Assembly: GCA_947683425.1 (NCBI GenBank)
Contig: CANTUQ010000004.1
Coordinates: 36,471,001-36,535,000, forward strand
DNA length: 64,000 nucleotides
Origin: Excoecaria cochinchinensis
Lineage: Eukaryota > Streptophyta > Magnoliopsida > Malpighiales > Euphorbiaceae
Direction of reading: 5' to 3'
The notes under the pieces were generated by a model. That model was not told where the DNA came from. It saw only the letters and a program-made list of their open reading frames with translations, and ran no database searches. Positions 42,653 to 55,665 of this stretch are shown here, one piece after another; positions within the stretch are counted from its first letter, which is position 1, and each line of letters opens with the position of its first letter. A program made the translations under genes and the position numbers.

Positions 42653-44288
42653 AACGGTGATCTCCTGATTATCTGGAGTCTTGAATGTCAGTCTCTTTTT
42701 CTTGCAGTCTATAGTCGCTTAGTGGGCAGATAACCAATTCATCCCCAGTATAACGTCAAACTTTCGAAAAGGGAGTTCAATTAAATTTGCTAAGAAAACA
42801 TACCCTTGTGCCCTCACAGGACAGTTTCTATACACTCTGTTGACTACTACGCTGTGCCCCAAAGGATTTCTGACTAATATATCCTGATCAATTTGTGAGT
42901 CTCTCAAACCCTTTTCCCATGCAATATCAGTGTTTATATATGAATGTGTGGAACCCGGATCGATCAGTGCATAAACAGTATCAGATAAAAGCATAAATTT
43001 ACCTACTATCACATCTGGGGCATCTTCTTCCTCTCTAGCTCTGACAGCATATGTGCGACCCGTGGCTCGAGCCTGCTGATGCTGAATGGTAGGTCTAGAT
43101 GTGGCTGGCTGTGAAGAGGACCCTCTGCCTCTACCTCTACTCGTAGTGGGTCCCGAACCTAGGGTAGGAGAAGTGGCTGTGGAACCCTGCATCTCTGGAC
43201 AGTCTTTCACCTGATGCTCTTTTGACCCACATCTAAAGCAGGCCCTGGTCAGAAATCTACACTCTCCCGGTTGGAATCTGCCACAATGCTCACACTGCTG
43301 AACTGAGTCCTGTCCTCTACCTCTAGAGGTACTGCCCACTGAAGATGCTGGAATACTATTGGCAACTGGATTTCTCTGACCACGGGATGGTGCCATAGAT
43401 CCCCTACTCTGTGTAGGTGGTGGTCCTCTTGATCTCTTACTCTGACTCCCCATGCCACTAGATTGACCCGATTTCCTTTTTTATTGAAACCGAGTCTGTC
43501 TTTCAACTTCATCAGCCTGGATCGTCTCCACTTTTATAGCAGCATCAACCAAAGCCCTTAAATCAGGATGTCTCTGAGTCGCAACTATCTGTCTAATACG
43601 ATTATGCAACCCTCTCTCAAATCTCTGCATCAGTCTATCCTCCGTCTTCAATGCATCATCCAGATAAGAACTTAATCGCTCAAATTCCTGCTCATATTCA
43701 GACACAGTCTTGTTACCTTGCTTCAATCTCCAGAAAGCATCTTGCATCAAAGCTCTGTACTCTGCCCCAACGTATTTTTTCTTGAACTGAGCTAAGAAAA
43801 ACTCCCATGTCAAATGATTTGCTGGAGTATGCTTCCGTACCGTATCCCACCATATAAATGCGGGGCCCTGAAGAAGAGCAACTGCCCCCTCAAACATCTC
43901 CTCTGGAGGGCTGTGAGTGATCTTGAATAGTCTCTTTGTTCTAAACAACCATGCCTCAGCTTGTTCTGGAGTCATCGGATATTTCCCATAAAAATCTTCT
44001 GCTCTAAGTCTCATTAACTGCTGTAAAATAGGTTTCCTTTTAGGTGGAGCTGGGGGCGGCTCAAGAACCTGGAGCTGGGGGCGGCTCAAGAACCTGAGGC
44101 TGGATATATTCTACCTACAATCTCTGCTGAACATATTATGCCATCACATTTAAAAAGTCTGGCGGAGGTGGAGGAGGCGGTGGCACAGCTGATGGAGTAG
44201 CCCGTGGCTGCGGCGTCTCAGCTCGCCCAGCACTAACAGAAGTGGCGCTCTCTACATCACCTTCACGACGCCCTTCCTCAGAAGCCAT
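42653..44288 (-). pseudogene. gag and protease of the minus-strand Tekay-type element
   Basis: The natural start is probably ATG at 44288 (MASEEGRREGDVE), followed by a Pro-rich stretch and two stops. A 25-bp tandem duplication (about 44045-44094) then shifts the frame. From 44089 the frame runs through gag (RAEDFYGKYPMTPEQAEAWL; YRALMQDAFWRLKQG), a stop at 43481, a CCHC knuckle (CFRCGSKEHQVKDC) and protease with YALIDPGSTHSYI as active-site loop and DVILGMNWLSAH, then a stop at 42719. Gag would assemble the particle and protease process it. Gag, protease and RT are in one frame, as expected for a single polyprotein. Confidence 0.93.
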
Positions 44289-44416
44289 GTTTCACTATAA
44301 CACAAGGAGCAAGCATACATTAGTTTAATAATGACTTTCCATTTCTCATTGGCATGTATATAAATTCATTCAAACTTCAAATAACCCCACTCCGATTTTA
44401 GAATCACCTAAACCCC

Positions 44417-44428
44417 GCTCTGATACCA
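44417..44428 (-). other. Primer-binding site, initiator tRNA-Met type
   Basis: Minus strand TGGTATCAGAGC, 6 bp inside the LTR end, complementary to the 3' end of plant initiator tRNA-Met. The 44289-44416 stretch is the short untranslated leader. Confidence 0.95.
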
Positions 44429-44434
44429 ATAAAA

Positions 44435-45125
44435 TGTAACACTTATATACCTTTCCTAACGTACGTTAGTGGTTATGTCGGTCATTAATAGAGTTACTTA
44501 TACTAATATGCGGATAAATTTGTTTTGAATAAAATTATACTTAACTATTTAGTTGTGACTTGCTATACTTAATCAATGACCTGTAATTGTCCAATTTATT
44601 AATCCAATCTTTAAAAATTTCGACAGCATAACGACTGTAATTCGAACCTACCCAAACCTGCAAATCAACAAAACGCAGCCCACACGGGCACAACAACAAT
44701 ATACAATATTTTTCTCATTATCCAAACACCATAAACAGTCTCATAATATCCACTAAATATTAATGTCCATTACATACCATAAATTACATAATCCACAAAC
44801 TTCATTATCATAAAAGTATATACACGCCATACATCAATAAATACAAAATGTCTGGTACAAGCTTAATTCCATGAGTCTACAAAAAAGTAGTATGCTTGCT
44901 CCACGCCTAGCCCGTACCTACACGCAGTCAACAGAAAATACGTGCTGAGCATTAAATATGCTCAGGTGTAGTTACAATTCTAAGAATTTCCATCTAACTA
45001 ATGCACATTTTCAAAACTATATTTGCAATATCTATTCTTACCTAATATGAATTTAATTAATTTATTTAACTATACTTACTAGTTTACTTTCTTTAAATCC
45101 ATTTATTAATTTATTCACAATGCAA

Positions 45126-45164
<39 letters not shown>

Positions 45165-48100
45165 GATAATTAACACTTATTCTTAACACCATTACTATTT
45201 ACACCCACTTTTATTAATCCCGTATAACTATTTAGATAATCTATTTACATTACTAATTACTAATTTCTAATAATAATATTATATCTATATATATATATAT
45301 ATATATCAAAAATTATTGTTTACATAATAATCTTCTCGATTAAACATTTAACTTCAAATACCTCTTTTAATACTAATATATTACATTATTTTATATTATA
45401 TTATTTCATTCCTAATTCAATTATTTTAATTTCAATTTCCTTTTTAGTCCTTAATTTAACTTCTACTTACAATTTTACTTTTCTAGTTTATTTATTTACT
45501 AAATTGCCATTATCTATTTAATATTTCCAAATCCAATTTATCATTTTACCCTTAAATTATTATTTATTTCTTATTCAATTAATTTCATGATCCTTTATAT
45601 TTTAGTCCCTAAACCTTATAATTTATTCCATTTTAATCCTTTTTCCTTCCTTTTTACACATTAGGGTGGGTTTAATTAATTTTATTCATTTTTACTAATT
45701 TGCCCCTAATATCGGTCCAGTAGAAATTTTCGAACTGGATATGCGGGATGTGGACCCCACAGATCCACATCATTCCAAAGTGATCCAGTAGGACCACTAA
45801 TACATTTACATTTTATTTCATTTGACATTATGAACATTCATTCATTTGTAGACCGCCATTGGTCTACTAGTAGTGAGTCGCCATGGCTCATACCGCGGTT
45901 TTACAGTCCCTATGGCTAGCCAATTATATCCTGAACTAGATTTAACTACTAGACTGTTACTTAGGGTAAGATAAATAAATATTTACATTCTTTTATCATG
46001 ATATATCATTATGTTAACATAATCAAGCTTTATAATATTCATCATTTTATTACTAAATTATATTTATCTCATCACTAATTTAATAATATAATCATTTAAA
46101 TCAACATTTCATCTAAAACTATACATTTAACTTTATTTCCTTTAAATTATTATGTACTAAGTCATTCTAAAAATAAATATTCATTTATCCTCAATAAATA
46201 CTAAATAAATTACCATACCATCAATTTATTCTCCTTTTTTTTTATTCTTTAATCAAATTATATTATACTTTTCACTAAATTTCACATTTAATTCAATTTT
46301 TGTTATAAAGATATTATACTCATCGATTCTAAAATATTTATTTATGCATAATAAATTCCAAATAAATTATCATATGTTCAATTTTTAGCCTACTTCCATT
46401 TTATACTATTATTTTTAGCAACTATTCAAGTTAAGCATTAAAATGTCCACTTTGACCATTCGGCCAACATCAATTATTCAACATATATATGTATTTTCAT
46501 GCTCATTATTATTAAGTAAGCTACTTTATATCCTAATTTACATGTATACGCCTCTAATTCAATAATATACTTAGAATATACCTTAATACCAATTAGTATA
46601 CCATTCGGCCATCCTAGTCTCACTACCCTACAATTAAATTTTTCTTCATTTATTTCCTCAAATTATGATTTCTAACTCCCTAAGCCATTATTATAACATT
46701 TATTTTAATTTAACATACATGATTCACCTAATTACCATTTAAACATAACCTAAATACATACTAAATCAATGAAAATAATTAGAATTTGTAACTACTCACC
46801 TTAAAAGCTTGTTCTTCACCTCCTAAATTTCCTTTTCTTTACCCTTAGATTTTGTGACAACTTCCCCTTCTTTATTTCCTACATAGGCCAATTACCACAA
46901 GGTGAAAATCTTTCATTTCCCCTCCTCTTTTATGAAGTAAAATCACATAATCTGTAGCGCCCCAATACCCCTTGGGAGGATATTAGGTCGCCACAACGCA
47001 TACACATACAGAACACTCATGCGGAAGCCAAAATAAAATCATAGAATCACAAGCAGCGGAAAAATCGTCCTTGAAATATAACTAAAACATGCCAATAAGC
47101 AAACTCTTATATTCATTTATATATTCAAAATGAAATTGTTCTTTTACATATAAGCATTATTTAACATTTACATATAAGTTACAAAAATTATTCTTTACTT
47201 TATCATATACATCTCGTATACAAAATTGCTTTACATTTCATATGCCAAGCTATACAAAAACTCTAGAACATGTATGCAAAACTATGCCATATACAAAAAC
47301 TTCAACTTATACTCCTAGTGGCCATGACCTTGCAGATGTGTAACCCTTCGAACCTGTAAACCTACACGGGAAAACGCCCGTACTAAGCGATAACGCTTAG
47401 TGGGGATATCACATATAAAAGACTTCTAACGAAGTCACAAGCATAATCATCAAGCATATCAATAGTCGATATGCCAATCAATTAAGAGCATATAAAGTAA
47501 ATAGCGTTTACCATACTTGTAACATACTAAACATTTTATCAACATGCTTTATAACATATCTACTAATCTCATGTAACCTATATCATGCTCATATTCTTCT
47601 AACTCTAACTATCAGCTCATATAACATATAATATCATGTCATTGCATATCATGTCCATTTATATACATATAAGCGTAAAAGCATACTTACAGCATATCTT
47701 GTACAAATAGTAACTTCTCATATACATGTAAGCTCATATAAGCGTTTCAGATATACGATAGTCATATACTTCTCTAGCCATGTACTATAGCTCTTTAGCA
47801 TTTATACATCTCTTGTACATATAGACATAATTTCTTATACATATAACAGTATCATCTTGTGTACATTTAACATCATCTCTTGTACGTTTACATATTATAA
47901 TTAGGCCAATGTCATGACATAAGTGGATACGGGTACATGTAGATACCAAGTAATGGTACCAAAACATCTAGAGACCGTAGTCTCAAATCATCTAGAGACC
48001 GGAGTCTCATAACATCTAGATACATTAAAAGTATCAACATCTAGACATCCGTCGATGCCAAACATATAGACACCCATCCGTGCCAAACATCTAGCAGCTG

Positions 48101-50867
48101 CAAATCATTTAACCCTTTATAGGTATGCCTATCTATCCACTTGTATGAACATCTTAGGCTTATACTAGCATTCCATATCAAAGCATATATGGTCATTCAT
48201 ATACATTTACTTAAACCCATGCTATTCATGTAACCTACTTCATATCTTACTTTACATACGTACATGTCCTCATAAACTCCTTCACATATAACTTTATATG
48301 CATAATAATGCATGATGCCTTGTATATGTTATACGCATAAGCATAATTATACGCATTAGCACATTCATGGTTATACGCATTCGCATTCATGATTATACTC
48401 ATTCGCATTCAAGATTATACGCATTCGCATTTATGATTTATCATATTCGCATTCACATACTTAATTCATCACACTTAGAACACCTATAGCTCATACATAT
48501 TTATATATATATATTAGTATGCATAATTCATCATGCTTAAGATACTCATCTTACAATGATAAATATGTATTGGACAAGTCATGGGAACTCGTGGTAAAGT
48601 TCGGGTGCATTTCGGGAGGAAAAACACCCTGAATAGACAAAACACGGAGGGGTTACGGTGGTAACCACTTGGTTGTCACCGTGAGGTCCATTTGCATATG
48701 ATTCTGCCCTCTCTGGGTACTGGTCACGGTGGTAATAAATTGGTTGCCACCGTGACATACCAGAATAGGCAAAACAGAAGCAAACTTTCAAGACTGGTTC
48801 ACACCACAATTTTGTACAGCCCAAACAGATGTCTTACACTCAATTTTATGGAAAATTCCCTTCATAACATTTGTTCCTCTATGTCTTATCTTTCAAATGG
48901 GACAAGTTTAAGGTCAATTAGGTTTGTAAAACATCAAATATGAATTAAACAATATAGACTATTCCAGTGAACCCTACAAGGTAGAGACATGTCTGTTTGT
49001 GCTATTTTTATGGGTCTTAGAGCCAGAATTAGCTCATAGTCATTCTGTCAAATTTATAGGTATGGAAGTTATGGTTCCAATGAAGCAATAAAAACTCAAT
49101 TTAGAGTTCTGAAACTCTAGTTATGCCCGAAATACTATACGGAGGTCTGGTAAGCTATAAGCAAAATTTTCCCTAACACTAGGGTTCATACTTTTCATGC
49201 TTATTCACTTAATATGCTCATGGATTTTGTTCAATACTCATCACACATCATGTGTACACTTCAAGTACACCTCTATCAATTAACACATAATCATGCATCA
49301 ATTACACATCAAAGTCAACTATCCATCACATATACTCAAATAAAATCAACATAAGAATACGTAAGAATACATATATCCCAAACCTCAAAAGTAGGTTGCT
49401 GGATACTCTCTCACTATCTAGAGCTTCTCCTTGCCCTTAGCCTTCCTCTTATCCAGTAATTCTTGCATGATCAATCAAACACATACTCTTAGTCCATAAC
49501 TCAAATCACTTAAACCAAATCAGAAATGAGTAGAAGAAAGAGATGTACACAACTTGTTAACCACACTTACCTTCTCTTAATTCTCTTCTTCAAACTAATC
49601 CAATGCAAATTTCCAGATTCATCAATGAAAACCAATTTAATACTCAATGAAAAGAAGAAAAAGAAGTTCAGAAATGGAGAGAAAGATGGTCGGATTTCAT
49701 TATGATCAAATCCCATTTTCTGCCTCTTAATTAAACATGTATTGCATGTAAGAAGATTGGCTGGCTCAAGGGAGGAGCCACACGTGGATTCCACTAATCC
49801 CATCCACCAAAGTTGCACCTCAATCCTTAGCTATTAACCATTTAGTCCCTCTTGCAAATTCTGTCTTTCAATTATACTTTCTTTCTTTTAATTACACCTT
49901 CACATACTTGATTACTCACTAATCTGACTAGGGTACACTTTGGGGTATTACATAATCATGCTCTCCAAACTCAAAACTACCCAAAAGAATCATTAAATAA
50001 AATTATAGAACTTGATTTTTCTTACCTCAAATTGAAACCCTAACTTTAAATCTTTAATTTATCTTTCTTCTAACCCTTCAACTGAAAATTGAAGACCTCA
50101 ATTAGCTAGAAAAGGGGCTGAAATAACATTAGGGGGGACTTGATCATGGGGTGAGAATTGAAGAGATTAAAAGAAAATTGATAGAAAAATAAAAGAGGGA
50201 CAATTCGGTGAGAAGAGAGTTGGAGTGTCTTCATGATTTCCCTAGAAAATTCTGCTCTTTGGGTTTGTATATATTGATTCACGTGAGATGAGCCTTGGTC
50301 CAACAAAGTGATTTACTTACTTAAGCCCATTTAATCACATTATAGCCCATTAGGAAATTTTAATTTATATCTTTCATTTATCAAGCTCCATTTCTCTCAA
50401 AATTAATTTTATAATTCTTAAAATATATAATTAAGTCCCCATAAAAATTTTAAGCTAAATTGGAAATATGTTTTCGGGACTGGCTCACTCTAACCGGTCC
50501 GATTCGGCAATTTTTAGTTTACCGTAAAATTAATTTTTCTTTCACCAAAATTTTTTAAATATTATTATAAGTTTATCCATACTCTCAAAATAATTTTTGG
50601 ACGTCATTTACTATTTTTAGAAACCCTGTAAAACTTAAGTCAAACCAGAGTCCCTAAATACGGTACAGGATTTTTCTTATTTTTCACTTTTGGGTGCCTA
50701 TTTAAACTCATTTTCACTCCAAATTTTACCACTGGATTCACCATAACTAGTATTTTCCGATGGTAAAATAAAATATTTTTCGCCTACGGTTGTAATTTAT
50801 GCACCGAGTGCACTATTCACCATCGGAAAATATTATTTACGACTAACCCGGTATTATGGCCATTACA
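44435..50867 (-). repeat. 5' LTR of the minus-strand Tekay-type element, split by S4
   Basis: Native length 3428 bp (44435-46952 and 49958-50867), against 3448 bp in the 3' LTR. Its double hairpin at about 44914-44965 has a perfect 8-bp stem CTGAGCAT/ATGCTCAG. ATT microsatellite at 45126-45164. No gene. Confidence 0.95.
46953..49952 (-). repeat. Solo LTR S4, Tekay-like
   Basis: 3000 bp, TGTAGCGCCCC to GGGGTATTACA, with a perfect TSD TAATC (46948-46952, 49953-49957). The empty site is preserved in the sister LTR near 38735-38760. Orientation is shown by the double hairpin on the minus strand: CTAAGCG/CGCTTAG (47383-47400) and ACGGG/CCCGT (47366-47381). Around 48655-48755 lie words GGTTACGGTGGTAACC and GGTCACGGTGG/CCACCGTGAC. 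Short repeated words such as ATTCGCATTCA occur at 48350-48470. No coding region is supported. Confidence 0.95.
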
Positions 50868-50902
50868 CCGGCGAGGTAGCAGGTAAGTTAATTATTTTTT
50901 TT

Positions 50903-51028
50903 TTATTTTTATTTATTAATATTAATATTAATATAATTATTACTACTATTTTATATTATTATTTTTATTATTTTATATTAATATTATTTTTATTATTTTA
51001 TATTATTATTATTGTTAATATTATTTTA

Positions 51029-51080
<52 letters not shown>

Positions 51081-51083
51081 TTG

Positions 51084-51131
<48 letters not shown>

Positions 51132-51260
51132 GTTTGATTGTTATTGTTATTGTTATTATCTTCATTATTGTGGTGTGAATATTATTTTTATTATTGTTTT
51201 CATTGTTATTATTGTGTTCTGAATATTATCTTTACTGTTATTATTTGTTATTATCATTAC
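50903..51260. repeat. (ATT)n microsatellite in LTR D
   Basis: Long interrupted TTA/ATT runs, the purest at about 51030-51080 and 51085-51130. Confidence 0.93.
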
Positions 51261-51682
51261 TATAATTATTATTTTTAATGTTAGTAATTACTATAATTAT
51301 GTCATTTGTGTTTTATATTTATTAATTTGCTAATTTGGTTAGTTTATTCCATTTTTACTATACTATATTAATTATTTTTTTTATTTATTTGATTCAATTA
51401 TTTATTTGTTTATCATTTTGTTTAATTTAATCCGTTACTGAATAATATTATTTTTTGTCATGACCGCAACCGCGAGTAGCATGCGGCTCGTTTTTGGGCT
51501 AGGCGAAGCACAGTCGAGGTGAATAGTTTATGATTTATTTTATTATTCAAGGCATGTATTATTTATTATTTTATTTTCTTTTATTTCTTTGAGATTTGTA
51601 ATAATAAAGATTTATCGGCCGCATCAAAAGAATCAACATACAAAATGTTTTCTACTAAAATTGGGAATTTATTAATAATAAA

Positions 51683-52400
51683 AGGGCCAATGTCCTAACT
51701 TTTCCACCCAAATAAATTATCACTATAAAATTATTTTTTGTAAGCATACATACGAGGACCAATGTCCTCATCCCAAATTGAATATCCTGTTTTATGCATG
51801 TCTTCTCCTTATTTCTGCTCATTTACAGTGGGGGTTGTATTCCGCCCCTAGTTTTATTGTAAATTATTGTGCTTTTATTTACTTTATGTTTAATTTACTT
51901 TTATTTACCACTTTCACAAGGTGATTGATTTGCGCTTTAATTAATTGCATTGAAAATGAATGAGAAAAGGAATGAATTCTAACTTTAAAACTCAATCATA
52001 ATTTAATCAGGGTATGAATAAATGGAAAGTCCTGAACCATCTCTGATCTTATGCTCAACGAGGTTAGATGAACCTTTCTAATATTCTATTGGTAAGAAAA
52101 TTTCAAAATATCTCTTGTTGCCCAAAATAGGCTCAAGTGGCATTGTCTCAGACTCTAGAAGGTTAGATGAACCTTTCCAATGCTCTATTGGAAAGGGAAT
52201 TCCAAAATATCTTTGACTTGCCCAAAATAGACATATATGCATCGTCTTACGTTTCACGAGAATAGATGAATCTTTCCAATGTTCTATTGGAAGGAGAATT
52301 CCAAAATATCTCTGATTGCCCAAAATAGATACACATGCGCTGTTTTAGGCTTAGTGAGGCTAGACAACCTTTTCCAATATTTTATTCGGTGGCGACTCCA
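51683..52400 (+). other. Conserved hairpin module with PBS-like 11-mer, LTR D
   Basis: AGGGC-CAAT-GTCCT (51683-51696, one G.U pair), GAGGAC-CAAT-GTCCTC (51754-51769), GGGG-TTGTATTCCG-CCCC (51831-51848), CCAAT...ATTCGG next to a perfect TGGCGACTCCA (52390-52400), 118 bp from the LTR end. Confidence 0.8.
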
Positions 52401-52519
52401 AAACACCTCCTTGTTGCCAAAAATAGATGCCATTGCAATCTTTTACAAGTTCTATGAACCCATCCTGAACACCATAAAAGCGGGTTTTCAGGGCACTCGG
52501 GGTTTGGCATGCATCACAG

Positions 52520-52636
52520 TGGCGACTCTGCTAGGGACAATTGAGACTTCGCTTCGAAAATATCTTGGTTAAAAAATATAATTTTGTTTTAATTTAAAAT
52601 TTAATCCATTTTCAAAGTTTCATTGCATTTCACTAG
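52520..52636 (+). other. PBS and start of leader, Tat element D
   Basis: PBS TGGCGACTCTGCTAGGGA (52520-52537). The leader follows (ACTTCGCTTCGAAAATATCTTGG, as in B and E) but is cut after 52636 by an LTR head. The remaining body of D is not in the window. Confidence 0.85.
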
Positions 52637-52902
52637 TGTAATGGCCGAACTATACCCTAGTAGTAATTGGTCTAATTGTGGTAAATGCATAAGTTTTAAT
52701 TGAAGATTGCTGAATTCTTGACTTAAGTGTAATTAAATGAGGACTTAATTGAATAAATAAAATAAGTTTAAGTGACTAATGGGTAAATGTGCATGATTAG
52801 TGTTAAACAAGGTTAATTAGTGATAGTGGAAATCAGATTTGATTAGTGTAGATTAGAGGGGAGATAGTGGAATTTCGGGTGGCACTTATTGGTGCTGCCA
52901 CC
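52637..52902 (+). repeat. LTR head fragment F1, possibly Tekay-type
   Basis: It begins TGTAATGGCC, like the minus-strand Tekay LTR, and continues with unrelated AT-rich DNA to a TGGTGCTGCCACC end where F2 starts. Only the start of an LTR is present; family assignment is tentative. Confidence 0.5.
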
Positions 52903-53128
52903 TGTAGACACCGGGTCCTAAGGTAGTCCAGATCAGAGTTACCCGATAAAGATATCAATACCCGTTTTGGGAAAATGGTAAAAAGTTACGAGTTTTCACT
53001 CTTCGAAGTCACAAGGATTGAAGATTTTTTTTTGACAATAGGAGTTTTTCGTACGTTAGGAGGAGTTCGTTAATGGAAAATTTTGATTTTGGTTGACCAA
53101 TGGGAGACCCGTCAATCAAGAGAGACGC
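52903..53128 (+). repeat. LTR head fragment F2, Tat type
   Basis: It begins TGTAGACACCGGGTCC and follows the Tat LTR head (AGTTACCCGATAAAGAT). It is interrupted at 53129 by the LTR of element E. Confidence 0.8.
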
Positions 53129-53720
53129 TGTAAACTTCGGGTCCTGAGGCAGTCCAGTTCAGGATTACCCAATGATGAAATTAAGTGTGCCTGTTTATAG
53201 GCAAAAATAAAAGTTGGAAGTGATGGTTTCCTTGTCAAAATTGATTTATTTAAAGTAAATAAAAATGTGTTTTAAAAATATTTTAAAAATTTATTTTAAG
53301 ATAAAAAAGGGAGTTTTGAAATTATAGTGTTTTTTGTCAAATTTTTTTTTTAAAAAAATAAAAAATTCGGCCATCGGCAGCGCGCAAGGTGTGCATGGGC
53401 ATCCCTCGTCTGAGCGTGGCACGCAGCGCTAGGCTCACGCATGGTCACTTGCCTGTGCGCCACGCGCAGCGCGGGGCACATGCTGGGCGACATGTGGGGT
53501 ATCACTCACAGCACGCGGGGCGTCGACCGCAGGGCGCGCGAGCAATGTACAAGGCGTCGCCCGTAGAGCTCGCACACCGTGTGCAGCGACGCCCGACACC
53601 CCTTGCAGCCCCCTATGGGCATTTTTGACCCAAATTTATGTGTTTTCTTTGATTTGTTTTTGTACAATTTAATTTTAAAATCCTTTTGTCTTCTAACCCT
53701 TCAAATTCTTCAGTTTTTGG

Positions 53721-54705
53721 TAGGGGTGTGCATCGGTCGGGTTTGGTTCAACCCAAACCGAACCCGATTAACCCAAAACTCGGAGTTTCACCAAATCTTT
53801 ACCCGAACCGACCCTAACTCATAGAAGGGCCCCGAACCGATCTACGCAAAATTTTTTGGGGCCCGAACCGAACCAACCAAACCACCAGAAATATGAAATC
53901 CAGAAAATAAAAAATCAATTTGTTCTTCAGGGAAACCCAGAAAATCCATTTTCAAGCAAATCCAACATATCTCTCAACAAATCCAACACACAACCATTCT
54001 TTCTCAAGCAAATCCAACCAAAAAAATTAAAAAGAAACCAAATTTCATGCAAAAACAACACATATCACAGCAAAAAAAAAATAAAAATCAAATTAAAACG
54101 GCAGATCTACATCTTCAGCCAAAAAAAATAAAAAATAATGTAAAATGGCAGATCTCGAAGAAGAAGAAGAAGAACAAGAAGAAGAAGAAGAAGTAGAAGA
54201 GAGGAGAAGTAAGATTGAAAAAGATGAAGAGATTGATAGGACAGGCAGATCGCAAAAGAAGAAAAGAGAGAGAGAGGAGGGGCAGATCGACGAAGAAGGA
54301 GAAGAGAGAGAGGAGAGGAGGGGCAAATCGAATAAGAAGAAGAAAAAGAAAGAGAGAGGAGAAGCAGATCAAAGAAGAAGAAGAAGAAAAAGAGAGAAAG
54401 GAAAAGCAAATCTAAGAAGAAGAAGAAGAAGAAGGAGAGAGAGAGAGAGGGGAAGGGGAAGGGGAAGGGGAAAGGGCAGATCGAAGGAGAGAGGGAGAGA
54501 GAGTTGAGTGGGGGTGGGAATGTGGGAAAAAAAAGTATATATATTATTTCGGTCGGGTTCGGGGTTTGATGATTTTAACCCGACCCGACCCCGAAATACC
54601 TCTTTGAAGAACCGACCCGACCCGTATCCCTTGACTAACCCTACCCGAATAGCTTATTCGGGTCGATTTATTCTGGTCCTTCGGGTTGGTTTTTGCACAC
54701 CGCTA
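53721..54705. mobile_element. hAT-type MITE in the LTR of element E
   Basis: 985 bp with 12-bp terminal inverted repeats TAGGGGTGTGCA and TGCACACCGCTA (one mismatch) and an 8-bp TSD GTTTTTGG / GTTTTTAG (one change). Subterminal CCGACCCGACCC / GGTCGGGTTCGGGG repeats are typical of hAT termini. The middle is AG-rich (54160-54500), giving artefactual Glu/Arg-rich reading frames. It encodes no transposase, so it is non-autonomous. Confidence 0.85.
54447..54477 (+). other. G-quadruplex-type run in the MITE
   Basis: Four GGGG blocks separated by AA, then AAAGGG, fit the simple G-quadruplex pattern on the plus strand. Confidence 0.7.
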
Positions 54706-55264
54706 GTTTTTAGGTTTAGTGGGAATTAAATTAATTTAATTTATTCATTAAAAATTGATTTATTTTGAGGTATAAAAGGGGTTTTTTGAGAGAGAAAATG
54801 GGGGAATTTTCTTAAGGAAAAAATATATTTTTCTTCTTCTTCTTCAAGAATAAAATTTCCAAACATTCTAATTTATTTTTTTAAGTTAATTCTTGAGATA
54901 AAAAGAGTAATTTTTTCTTCTTAGGATTTTTCTTCTTCTTCTTTTAAGAATTTTCTTCTTGAGACAAAGAAAATAATTTTTTGATGTTGAGATAAAATTT
55001 ATCCTCCATATTTTATTTTTCTAATATTATTTTTTGCAAATCAAGACAAGGAATTTGATTATTTACTTTCATTAATCAAATCAAATTTTAAGGGTAAGCA
55101 TTTTGGATTTAATTTTGCATTTTCTATCACTATTATATTTTTTGTTTATAGTTAATTATCAACCATGTAAATTCTCTTAGATCTATTATTTTTATATTTT
55201 ATGTGATGTAGTCATATATTCAATATTTTTCATTTCTTATTCTTGTGTTCTTGTTTGATTGTTC

Positions 55265-55375
55265 ATAGTATTATTATTATTATTATTATTTAACATGCTT
55301 TTATGTTTTGTTTATTTTATTTCTTTTTATTTTTGCTTGCTTGATTGTTCATCTTCTTTATTGTTATTGTTTCTT

Positions 55376-55449
<74 letters not shown>

Positions 55450-55460
55450 TTTTATTTTGC

Positions 55461-55491
<31 letters not shown>

Positions 55492-55665
55492 GTGATTATT
55501 ATTGTGATTATTGTTATTACTATTATTATGATTATTATTATTATTATTATTATTATTACTCTTGTTGTTACTCTTATTATTATTATTATTATCTATTATT
55601 ATTGTTATTATTACTTTTGTTATTCTTGTTTATTGTTATTATTATTATTATTATTATTATTTATG
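55265..55665. repeat. (TTC)n and (ATT)n microsatellites in LTR E
   Basis: A TTC run at 55374-55404 passes directly into ATT/TTA runs up to 55660. All reading frames here are homopolymeric artefacts. Confidence 0.95.

Larger units (their letters stand above)
36206..50867 (-). mobile_element. Tekay-type chromovirus, nearly complete, minus strand
   Basis: Both LTRs (36206-39653 and 44435-50867), an initiator-tRNA-Met PBS (44428-44417), gag, protease, RT, RNase H, integrase, chromodomain and PPT are present. Flanks TCGGC (36201-36205) and CCGGC (50868-50872) are a 5-bp TSD with one change. Without solo LTR S4 it is about 11.66 kb. Over the first 200 bp the two LTRs differ at roughly 3 percent by eye, so it is fairly young, though its ORFs have stops. 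Confidence 0.95.
50873..52518 (+). repeat. 5' LTR of Tat element D, second part
   Basis: It continues from 36205 after the Tekay insertion and ends GGCATGCATCACA before the PBS. It contains an ATT microsatellite (50903-51260). Near its end is a ~95-bp sequence repeated about four times (52055-52430), each unit with a CCAAT...ATTGG hairpin; the second (52164-52188) has a perfect 10-bp stem CCTTTCCAAT/ATTGGAAAGG. Confidence 0.9.

Noticed and set aside
53389..53628. A possible GC-rich coding exon
   Set aside because: The reading frame has no recognisable domain, lies at the GC island of a Tat LTR, and the matching island in S5 has no comparable frame.
54107..54507. Glu/Lys/Arg-rich proteins on the plus strand and Leu/Phe/Ser-rich membrane-like proteins on the minus strand
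   Set aside because: Artefact of the AG-rich core of the MITE; no start context or homology.
53721..54705. A Helitron end
   Set aside because: There are paired terminal inverted repeats and an 8-bp TSD, which fit hAT, and no CTRR end with hairpin.
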